A stretch of 42,698 nt of DNA from Candidatus Omnitrophota bacterium (GTDB lineage Bacteria > Omnitrophota > Omnitrophia > Omnitrophales > Aquincolibacteriaceae), in contig JAHFHG010000012.1 in assembly GCA_023247035.1 (NCBI GenBank), positions 2,769 to 45,466 on the forward strand. The letters are read 5' to 3'. Shown here piece after piece: positions 30,142-37,739 of the stretch. A program made the position numbers and the translations under genes. The notes beneath the pieces were generated by a model. That model saw only the letters and a list, made by a program, of their open reading frames with translations. It searched no databases and was not told the DNA's origin. Each line of letters begins with the position of its first letter. Within the stretch, counting starts at the first letter, position 1.

Positions 30142-31023
30142 ATGAATCAGCCCGTTCAGCTCTTTTTGGATTTTCTTGATTCCGAGAAAAACGCCTCGGA
30201 GCACACGTTAAAAAATTATGCCGTGGATTTGAGGGAATTCACAAAGGCATTGGGCAGCAAAGACGCGGCCGAGGTCACCTACCTAGATGTCCGCACTTTT
30301 TTAGCTCATTTAAAGAGCAGGAATTATTCCAAAAGCTCCATAGCAAGAAAACTGGCCTGCATCCGCTCTTTTTTTAAATTCCTGGTGAGGGAAAACATCT
30401 TGAAAACAAATCCTGCCCTGGGAATCTCGACTCCGAAGCGCGAAAAGCGGCTGCCCAAGTTTTTGGATCCTTCCGAAGTCGCCAGTTTATTGGAGGCGCC
30501 CGCCAAGGAGACCTGGGAAGGCAAGCGCGACCGGGCGATTCTGGAGACGCTTTACAGTTCCGGGTTGAGGGTCAGTGAACTGGTGGGCCTCAACTATGAC
30601 GACGTGGATTTTTTCAGCGGGCTTCTGCGCGTCAGGGGCAAGGGAAAAAAGGAACGGATCGTGCCGATCGGTGAGATTGCCGCGCGGGCGATTCAAGATT
30701 ATTTGGCCCACAAGCTGCCGCGCAGCGGAGACGGCACAGCCAATAAAAAACCCCTTTATCTGAACCGGTCCGGCGGGCGTTTAACCGACCGGAGTGTCCG
30801 GCGGATGATGATAAAATATGTCCGCCATATTGCTTTGAAAAAGGAGGTTTCGCCGCATACTTTGAGGCACTCTTTCGCCACCCACATGCTTGACCGGGGG
30901 GCCGATCTTCGCAGCGTCCAGGAACTTTTGGGCCACGAAAATTTATCGACGACGCAAATTTATACGCACGTGACGACCAAACGCCTCAAAGAGGCTTACG
31001 ACGCCGCCCACCCGCGCGCTTAA
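30142..31023 (+). CDS. xerC: Tyrosine recombinase XerC/XerD family
   Basis: Site-specific recombinase, most likely resolving chromosome dimers at dif. 293 aa, the Xer length. The N-terminal SAM-like core-binding domain is followed by the catalytic domain with Arg143 (SGLRVSELVGL), Lys in the GKGKKER hairpin, HTLRHSFATHML, the LLGHENLSTTQIYTHV His and the Tyr nucleophile. The ATG at 30142, two bases after the topA stop, is preferred to a TTG that overlaps it. The topA-xerC order supports a housekeeping XerC rather than a phage integrase. XerC and XerD cannot be separated by eye. Confidence 0.9.
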   Translation: MNQPVQLFLDFLDSEKNASEHTLKNYAVDLREFTKALGSKDAAEVTYLDVRTFLAHLKSRNYSKSSIARKLACIRSFFKFLVRENILKTNPALGISTPKREKRLPKFLDPSEVASLLEAPAKETWEGKRDRAILETLYSSGLRVSELVGLNYDDVDFFSGLLRVRGKGKKERIVPIGEIAARAIQDYLAHKLPRSGDGTANKKPLYLNRSGGRLTDRSVRRMMIKYVRHIALKKEVSPHTLRHSFATHMLDRGADLRSVQELLGHENLSTTQIYTHVTTKRLKEAYDAAHPRA

Positions 31024-31039
31024 TGCGGTTTGAGAGAAT

Positions 31040-32437
31040 ATGAATGAAAAAAGACAGGAGAGAAAACAGCCGGGCTTCCTGCCGGCGTTTTATAATTTAG
31101 CCTATTCTATTTTTGGGATCCTCTACCTCCCGGTATTTTTCCAACGCCTGAAACAGGCCGAGAATCCAAAAAAATTGCTGGCCGAACGGTTCGGTTTCCT
31201 GCCTGCGGCTTCAACTCTTTCGCCGTCTCAAAGCGCGTCAAAATGGGTTTGGATCCACGCGGTAAGCGTTGGGGAAGTGATGGCGGTTAGAAGTTTTCTG
31301 GAAGGATTCCTGGATCGTTTTCCGGAGGATCGGATTTTGCTGACGACGGTCACGCCTACGGGACAAAAAGTGGCGAAGACGCTTGCCTCCCGGCGGGTGC
31401 ATCCGGCCTATTTTCCTTTTGATTTTGCCGTTTCGTGCCGGCAGTTTTTCAAGAAGTGGAAGCCGCGGTGCGTCTTTCTTGTAGAGACCGAAATTTGGCC
31501 TAATTTTTTGATGGAGGCAGAGAAGGCTCGGGTGCCGGTGGGCATTATCAATGCACGGCTGTCTGAAAAGTCCGCCCGGCGCTACGGGAAAATCAGGCCC
31601 CTCTTCAGGCCGCTCTTGGAACGGCTTTCTTTTGTGTTGGCCCAAACTCAAGAGGATGCGGCGCGGTTTTTGAGTTTAGGCGTGAGTCCGGATCGGATTG
31701 AGGTTTTAGGAAATATGAAATTCGACAACGTTTTTTGCGCTTCGGCGGATTTCCAAGGCAATTCTGCGCTGCGCCGCAAGTGGGAATTTAACCTCGAGGA
31801 TCTGATCTGGATTGCAGGCAGCACCCATCCGGGAGAGGAAAAACAGCTGACCGGCATTTTTTGCGATTTGCGACGCGAGTATCCGTCCCTGAAGATGATC
31901 CTCGCGCCCCGCCATATCGAGCGTTCGCCGGGTTTAGCGGAAGAGATCCGGCGGCGGGGATTATCCGTCCGTCTGTCTTCGCAATCCGGAAATCCCCATT
32001 TCGACGTTTTGCTTTTGGATCAATGGGGCATTTTGAAAAATCTCTATCAAATCGCAGATGTCGTCTTTATGGGAGGAAGTTTAGTCAAGCGGGGAGGACA
32101 AAATCCCATCGAGGCCGCAAGTTTCAGAAAGGCTGTTGTCCACGGCCCGTTTGTTTTTAATTTCCAAAACATCTATCAAACTTTTGATCGGGAAGGGGGC
32201 GCGCTTGAGGTCAAAGACGCCCGGGATCTGGCCGCTGTGTTAAAACGGATCCTTGCGGATGAATCCGAACGCTCGAAATGCGGAAACCGGGCGTTTGAGA
32301 TTGTCCGCGAATTTCAAGGGGCCGCTCGGCGCCACCTTCTTTGGATTGAAAATTTTTTGGTGACTTCGTCACAAGAAAGGATCCACGATGTCGACGTCCA
32401 CGCGAAGTTATTTTCGCCGTCTGGCCGAAGGGGGTGA
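31040..32437 (+). CDS. waaA: Kdo transferase (3-deoxy-D-manno-octulosonate transferase)
   Basis: Adds Kdo from CMP-Kdo to lipid IVA at the inner-membrane cytoplasmic face, starting the LPS core. 465 aa, about 40 longer than many homologues. A hydrophobic N-terminal anchor (YSIFGILYLPVFF) is followed by HAVSVGEVMA with the catalytic Glu79, VETEIWPNF, the IINARLS motif, a C-terminal APRHIER, and the MGGSLVKRGGQNPIEAA donor loop, all typical of GT30. GAGAG lies a few bases before the ATG. The C-terminal ~30 residues overlap lpxK by 50 bp in another frame. Confidence 0.95.
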   Translation: MNEKRQERKQPGFLPAFYNLAYSIFGILYLPVFFQRLKQAENPKKLLAERFGFLPAASTLSPSQSASKWVWIHAVSVGEVMAVRSFLEGFLDRFPEDRILLTTVTPTGQKVAKTLASRRVHPAYFPFDFAVSCRQFFKKWKPRCVFLVETEIWPNFLMEAEKARVPVGIINARLSEKSARRYGKIRPLFRPLLERLSFVLAQTQEDAARFLSLGVSPDRIEVLGNMKFDNVFCASADFQGNSALRRKWEFNLEDLIWIAGSTHPGEEKQLTGIFCDLRREYPSLKMILAPRHIERSPGLAEEIRRRGLSVRLSSQSGNPHFDVLLLDQWGILKNLYQIADVVFMGGSLVKRGGQNPIEAASFRKAVVHGPFVFNFQNIYQTFDREGGALEVKDARDLAAVLKRILADESERSKCGNRAFEIVREFQGAARRHLLWIENFLVTSSQERIHDVDVHAKLFSPSGRRG

Positions 32438-33437
32438 AGATGGACCGCTTGCAAAATGCCTTTATCCCGTGCTGCGTATCAGTTCAGCCGCTTACGGAAT
32501 GGGGATTAAGACCTTCCGCCTTCTTTACGAAAAAAAAGTTTTTCCAAGACGCAGACTTCCCTTTCCCGTCATCAGTGTCGGAAACCTAAGCTGGGGCGGG
32601 ACCGGGAAAACCCCTTTTGTCGAATATCTCGCCCGCAGGTTCAAAGACCGCGGCCTGGCGACTCTCATCCTGACGCGTGGTTACGCGCAGGACGAGGTCG
32701 AGCAGATTCGTCACCATTTACCGGATACTTTGATCGGAGTGGGCCGGGACCGCTACAGGGTGGCCCGCGAGATGGCCGGCAAGCACAAAATCGATATTGC
32801 GATTTTGGATGACGGATTCCAGCATTGGCCCCTTGAGCGTGATTTGGAAATCGTCGCCCTGAATGCCTTAAATCCTTTCGGGAATGGAAGGCTTCTGCCT
32901 CTTGGAATTTTAAGAGAGCCGCCCTCCCTTTTAAGAAAGGCGGATATCCTTATGATGACTCATACCAATTTGGTTTCCTCCTCGGAATTAGAAAAGCTTC
33001 GGGATCAAATCAAAAAACATGCGCCGCAGGCCCTGGTCGTGGAGTCTTACCTTGAGCCGCTTTTCTTTTACCGCGCTCGGAAAAGAATCCGTGTTCCGCT
33101 CAATAAACTTCAAAATCAAAAGGTCGCTACGTTTTCCGCCGTCGGAGCGCCGCGTTCATTCCAATTGCTTCTTTCACGGCTGCAGACAAGGCCGGTGCGC
33201 AACTTTGAATTTACCGATCACCACGTTTTTTCCGAAAAAGAACTCCGCGAGATTAAAGAGGTGAGCGATTCTGTTTCGATCGGCGAAGTGATTACGACGG
33301 AAAAGGATTTTTACCGCTGCCCGCAGGCGATCTCGGATATTTTAAATCCCTTGGTGCTCGCTACGCGCCTGCGCCTTTCTTCGGGCGAGGAACCCTTGAT
33401 GGGCAAAATATTCCGCCTGTTTGAGGGCCGCTCATGA
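32388..33437 (+). CDS. lpxK: Tetraacyldisaccharide 4'-kinase
   Basis: Phosphorylates the 4' position of the lipid A precursor to give lipid IVA. 349 aa. The Walker A is in VGNLSWGGTGKTP (64-76) after a membrane-associated N-terminal helix. TRGY and ILDDGFQHWPL, typical of LpxK, follow. The ATG lies inside waaA (50-bp overlap) with AAAGGA upstream. Its TGA overlaps the next ATG. Its place between waaA and the acyltransferase fits the Raetz pathway. Confidence 0.95.
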   Translation: MSTSTRSYFRRLAEGGEDGPLAKCLYPVLRISSAAYGMGIKTFRLLYEKKVFPRRRLPFPVISVGNLSWGGTGKTPFVEYLARRFKDRGLATLILTRGYAQDEVEQIRHHLPDTLIGVGRDRYRVAREMAGKHKIDIAILDDGFQHWPLERDLEIVALNALNPFGNGRLLPLGILREPPSLLRKADILMMTHTNLVSSSELEKLRDQIKKHAPQALVVESYLEPLFFYRARKRIRVPLNKLQNQKVATFSAVGAPRSFQLLLSRLQTRPVRNFEFTDHHVFSEKELREIKEVSDSVSIGEVITTEKDFYRCPQAISDILNPLVLATRLRLSSGEEPLMGKIFRLFEGRS

Positions 33438-35422
33438 ACTGTTTTCTTGAAGGCATCGCCTATGGCGCCCTTCGCGCGGTTTCTTTTTTCGTTGGAAAAA
33501 TCCCTCGCGGATGGTCCCTGGGCTTCGGGGAATGGGCCGGCCTTGCTTTTTTCTGGATTTCCCCGCGCCGGCGCGGGGCTTACGCTGATTTGAAGGCTGC
33601 GCTCGGTTCCCAGTTGACTGAAAGAGAACGCTGGCAAGTGATCCGCAGGCACTATGGTCATCTGGGCCGGATGGCGATGGAGGTTTTAAGATTTCCCAGT
33701 TTGGATCCTCGCGCGATGCGGGAAATTTTTCATATCGACCCTCCGGAAAAAATCCAGGAAGCTCTGAGAGAAAATAAGGGCGCAGTCCTGATGACCGCGC
33801 ACTTCGGAAATTGGGAACTTGCTCAAATCGGCGTTTCCATGACCCTGGGGCGGCAGATACACGTCCTTGCCCGCGATCAAAAACCTGCGCTTTTAAATCG
33901 ATTTTTAAATGAGCTCCGCCAAAGCCACGGCGCGCTCGCGGCCGGCCGGGGGATGGGAATCCGCGGCTTATTGCACACGCTGCGCCGCCATGAATGTGTC
34001 GGCGTTTTGGGAGACCAGGATGCGGGCAAACAAGGCGGAATGATCCTTCCTTTTTTTGGACGCAAGACGACCGTCCCGACCGGCGCGTTTGGTCTGGCGC
34101 TGAGGACGGGCGCTCCGATTGTCATCGGTTTCCTTGTCCGCAGGAGCAGGAGCAGGAATAGAAGGAGGAGGAAGAAACGAGCGGCCTATCGCTACTCTAT
34201 TGTTCAAACGATTTATCCTGAGCAAGGCAGTGCCCGTCATCCCAAGCAAATCAGCGAGGGTTTTGTCAAAACTTATTTGAGCCATTTGGAAAATTTTATC
34301 CGGCGTTTTCCCGATCAATGGCTCTGGGAAAGCAAGCGGTGGAAATATTCCTGGACCAAAAGGATCCTTATTCTTTCCGATGGAAAGCCGGGGCATCTGA
34401 AGCAGTCCGAGGCCGTCGCCGCCCAATTTCAAAAGGTTAAAACGCAATACGGCCGGTCCGGCCTGGAATATCCGACAAAAGTTCTTGCCGTGAATTTCAA
34501 ATCCGAGCGGCATAAAAAAATTTTTACGTGGTTTGCATTTTTCTTTCTTCCCTGGGCGCAGGGAAGGCTGAGGCGGCTTCGTTTTTTCTTTACTCCTGAA
34601 ACTGCAAAATCAATCGAGGAAGCCAGCGCCGACTTTGTCATTTCCGCAGGATCCAGTTTGGCCCCTCTCAATCTTTGCCTTGCCAAAGACAGTTGCGCTA
34701 AAAGTATTGTGCTGATGAAACCCAGTTTTCCCTTCAGCCTGTTTCATTACGATTTGGCCATTGTGCCGGCCCACGACCGCGGGAGGATTCCTGAAGATGC
34801 CCTGAGGACCCTTCTGGTCCCGAGCCGGATGGAGCCGGACGAAATGCAGGAAGCGGCCGGGCAGTTAAGGCTCACTTTACGCGCTCCTGAGCGTATTAAA
34901 TTCGGAATTTTCCTGGGCGGCTCGACGCGCCGTTTTGAATTGAAATTTTCGGATCTGGAAAAAATCTTTGATTCTCTCGAAGTATTTTCTGCAAACGGAT
35001 GGGATTATTTGGTCACGACATCCCGGCGGACCCCGGATTTCATTTCAGAATTTTTAAAAACAAATCTCGCCGATCGCCCGTCCTGCCAGCAGCTTGTCAT
35101 TGCCAAGGAAGATCCGCGCGCGGCCGTGGCGCCCGGCATGATGGCCCTTGCGGATATTTTGATTGTGACCTCCGACAGTATCTCGATGATTTCGGAGGCC
35201 GTCACGGCCGGCAAGAAAGTGATCGCGCTCGATTTCCCGGCAAGCGATCTTCCCGCCAAGCATAAGCGCTTCCGGGAACTTCTTCTTGAAGAATCCGTTG
35301 TTGTGGTTGCCGGCCCCGATGATCTCGGCGACAAGATCCTGCAGTTGGACCGCCGGGGGATGCCTGCGGCGAATCACGATGAGGAAGAGATGCTGACCCG
35401 GCGTCTTCAGGAGATTTTATGA
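33434..35422 (+). CDS. LpxL-type lipid A acyltransferase fused to ELM1-like domain
   Basis: 662 aa, roughly twice either family. Residues 1-~305 are a lysophospholipid-acyltransferase-like LpxL/HtrB protein: HFGNWE gives the H-x4-E pair (H123, E128), then GDQDAG, PFFGRKTTVPTGAFGLA and a hydrophobic N-terminus, predicting secondary acylation of lipid A at the inner membrane. Residues ~310-662 begin ILILSDGKPGHLKQS and contain STRRF, TTSRRTP and TSDSISMISEA, matching the ELM1/DUF1022 (COG3660) family, whose bacterial activity is unclear; it resembles a GT-B-like fold. An Arg-rich stretch (236-249) interrupts the acyltransferase. ATGA overlaps on both sides indicate coupling to lpxK and the next gene. 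Confidence 0.88.
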   Translation: MNCFLEGIAYGALRAVSFFVGKIPRGWSLGFGEWAGLAFFWISPRRRGAYADLKAALGSQLTERERWQVIRRHYGHLGRMAMEVLRFPSLDPRAMREIFHIDPPEKIQEALRENKGAVLMTAHFGNWELAQIGVSMTLGRQIHVLARDQKPALLNRFLNELRQSHGALAAGRGMGIRGLLHTLRRHECVGVLGDQDAGKQGGMILPFFGRKTTVPTGAFGLALRTGAPIVIGFLVRRSRSRNRRRRKKRAAYRYSIVQTIYPEQGSARHPKQISEGFVKTYLSHLENFIRRFPDQWLWESKRWKYSWTKRILILSDGKPGHLKQSEAVAAQFQKVKTQYGRSGLEYPTKVLAVNFKSERHKKIFTWFAFFFLPWAQGRLRRLRFFFTPETAKSIEEASADFVISAGSSLAPLNLCLAKDSCAKSIVLMKPSFPFSLFHYDLAIVPAHDRGRIPEDALRTLLVPSRMEPDEMQEAAGQLRLTLRAPERIKFGIFLGGSTRRFELKFSDLEKIFDSLEVFSANGWDYLVTTSRRTPDFISEFLKTNLADRPSCQQLVIAKEDPRAAVAPGMMALADILIVTSDSISMISEAVTAGKKVIALDFPASDLPAKHKRFRELLLEESVVVVAGPDDLGDKILQLDRRGMPAANHDEEEMLTRRLQEIL

Positions 35423-37578
35423 AAGTCCTCCAGCTTCTTCCTGCCCTTGAGGTAGGCGGGGTCGAGCGGGGAGTGATCGATCTGGCGCGCGAGATGAAAA
35501 GGCGGGGTGAGGAAAGCGTGATCATTTCCTCCGGCGGAGAGCTGGTGCAAGAGCTCCAGAAACTCGGAATTCCGCACTATACTTTGCCGGTCCACCGGAA
35601 GTCTTTTTCTTCCCTTGCGCTGATCCCCAAAATCGTCCGGATCATTGAGCGGGAACATATTGACCTTGTGCACGCCCGGAGCCGGGTTCCCGCGTGGCTC
35701 GGCTGGGTTGCGGCAAGGCAGACGGGCCGGCCTTTTATCACCACCTGCCACGGCTATTACTCCGCGCATTTTTTGAGCCGGGTCATGGGCTGGGGCAAGC
35801 GCGTCATTGTGATTTCGAAAATCATAGGCCGGCATATGATTGATCATTTCGGCGTTTCACCCGACAGGGTCCGTCTTATTTACCGCGGCGTGGATCTGAC
35901 CCAGTTCCGCTGGAACGAGCCTTCGGATCAAGATCAAGAAGCCCCCCGTTCCAAATCAAGGCCTTTTCGAATCCTCAACATCGGCCGGCTTTCTCCCATT
36001 AAAGGCCAGATAGAATTTTTAAAAGCGATTCATCAGATTCGAAGCCGGCTGCCCTTGGAAGTCTGGCTGGCGGGTTCCGAAGGAAAAGGAAAAAGCAAAT
36101 ATACGGATCTCTTGACCCAAACGATCCGTCAATTGAATCTTGAGTCGACCGTTAAACTTCTCGGGACGCGCCGCGACATTCCCGAGCTTCTGGCCCAGTC
36201 GGACTTGCTGGCGCTTTCAACGTTAGTGCCCGAGGCCTTTGGGCGCGTGGTCATTGAGGCCGGGGCCGTGGGAATTCCTGTGCTGGCGACTCGTGTGGGC
36301 GGCGTTCTGGAAATTATCCGGTCCGGAGACAACGGGCTTTTGGTCCCGCCCGGCGATATCGAGGCCATGGCCCGGGGAATTCTGGAGATCCTTCAGGACC
36401 GCCCGCGCGCTAAAAATTTTGCGGCCCGCCTGCACGAGAAAGTCATGAATGAATTTTCCCTTGAGCGGATGGCGGATCAAACCCTCGAAGTTTACCGCGA
36501 GGTTTTATCCGAGAAGAAAATTTTGATCGCAAAACTCGGGGCGATCGGCGACCTTATCCTTGCGACCCCCAGTTTCCGGATGATCCGCGAGCGGTTTCCG
36601 CGGGCTTGGATCAGTCTTTTGGTGGACCGGAAGCTCGGCCCTTTAGTTTCTTCCTCGCCTTATCTGAATGAAATCATTCCGTTAGACCGCAAAAAGCTGC
36701 GGCGCTTTTCTTATTTCCTGAAGCTGGCGAAAAAGCTTCGCGGCGAGGCCTTCGATCTTTCCCTGGATTTGCAAAATTCGAAATGGACTCACCTGCTTTC
36801 CTTCGCGGCCGCTATCCCCGAGCGTTACGGGTTCCGGAAGAAGGGGGCGCTGGGTTTTTTGCTGAACCGGCCGGAAGCCACTTTCGCCGTCCCCGAATCT
36901 CCGGTGAAACATCAATACCGACTTCTTTCCAAAATCGGCGTGCGGACGTTTCATGAATCCTTGGAGCTTTGGTCGGATCCCGAAGCCGAGGCCAAGGCCA
37001 CAGCCTTGTTGGAAGATAAGATCCGCCAAAAAGATTTGCGCTGCGTAGGATTTGTCGTCGGCTCCAGCTCGCGGTGGATTACCAAACGGTGGCCGATTTT
37101 TTATTTTCAGGAACTCGCGCGGCGGCTCATTCAAAAACACCGGTGCTGCGTGGTGCTGCTCGGGGCGGAGGAGGATGCGAGCTGTGTCCGGCAATCTGAC
37201 TTTTCCAAAAATCCGGAAATCCTCGATGTGATTGGAAAGACCTCTTTGCGGGAACTTGTGGCGCTGATCAAGCGCCTGGATGTTTTAGTCACGGGCGATA
37301 CGGCGCCGCTTCACGTTGCGGGCGCGGTGAACACCAAAGTGGTTGCGCTTTTCGGCCCGACCGATCCACGCCGCCACATGACGCCGGGAAACGGATCGAT
37401 TGTGCTCAAACGCCGCCTCGCCTGTCAGCCTTGTTATCAAGGGACCTGCCGGATCGAAGACAAAGGGGCTTGCTTGAAGCAGATTTCAGTGGATGAGGTC
37501 GAGCAGGCTGTCCTAAGACAGCTTTTATCAGTGGAAACGGAAAAGCGGCAGCGGATCCCTTCTGCAGTGAATTCGTAA
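35419..37578 (+). CDS. Two-domain glycosyltransferase: GT4 fused to GT9
   Basis: 719 aa. Residues 1-~364 form a GT4 enzyme: MKVLQLLPALEVGGVERGVIDLA start, FRILNIGRLSPIKG after the linker, and a PEAFGRVVIEAGAVGIPVLAT donor-binding motif with the E-x7-E pair. Residues ~366-719 form a GT9 heptosyltransferase-type domain: LGAIGDLILATP, WITKRWP and GDTAPLHVAGAVNTKVVALFGPTDP, ending in a Cys-rich segment (CQPCYQGTC, then C). Both probably act in the cytoplasm on LPS core sugars; the exact sugars cannot be told. The ATG overlaps the previous stop (ATGA). Confidence 0.9.
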   Translation: MKVLQLLPALEVGGVERGVIDLAREMKRRGEESVIISSGGELVQELQKLGIPHYTLPVHRKSFSSLALIPKIVRIIEREHIDLVHARSRVPAWLGWVAARQTGRPFITTCHGYYSAHFLSRVMGWGKRVIVISKIIGRHMIDHFGVSPDRVRLIYRGVDLTQFRWNEPSDQDQEAPRSKSRPFRILNIGRLSPIKGQIEFLKAIHQIRSRLPLEVWLAGSEGKGKSKYTDLLTQTIRQLNLESTVKLLGTRRDIPELLAQSDLLALSTLVPEAFGRVVIEAGAVGIPVLATRVGGVLEIIRSGDNGLLVPPGDIEAMARGILEILQDRPRAKNFAARLHEKVMNEFSLERMADQTLEVYREVLSEKKILIAKLGAIGDLILATPSFRMIRERFPRAWISLLVDRKLGPLVSSSPYLNEIIPLDRKKLRRFSYFLKLAKKLRGEAFDLSLDLQNSKWTHLLSFAAAIPERYGFRKKGALGFLLNRPEATFAVPESPVKHQYRLLSKIGVRTFHESLELWSDPEAEAKATALLEDKIRQKDLRCVGFVVGSSSRWITKRWPIFYFQELARRLIQKHRCCVVLLGAEEDASCVRQSDFSKNPEILDVIGKTSLRELVALIKRLDVLVTGDTAPLHVAGAVNTKVVALFGPTDPRRHMTPGNGSIVLKRRLACQPCYQGTCRIEDKGACLKQISVDEVEQAVLRQLLSVETEKRQRIPSAVNS

Positions 37579-37613
37579 GGACTGTATACGGATGATATTT
37601 GAAACCCGCGCTT

Positions 37614-37691
37614 GTCATTCCCCGGTCGTTCTGTTGTGTAGGGAAGAGGCAGCCTTTTCCCTGCCGTTGTGCCTGCCGTCGCGGGAATAAC
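37614..37691. repeat. Degenerate palindromic (MITE-like) element
   Basis: GTCATTCCC (37614-37622) and GGGAATAAC (37683-37691) are near-inverted ends (8/9). AGGGAA/TTCCCT lies nested inside. It occupies most of the 161-base gap that breaks the otherwise tight glycosyltransferase run. The ends resemble widely dispersed GTCATTCC-type repeats; no transposase is present. Confidence 0.5.
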
Positions 37692-37739
37692 ATTTTGCAA
37701 TGAATTCGCGTATTCATTGGAATCAATCAAGTTAAAACA

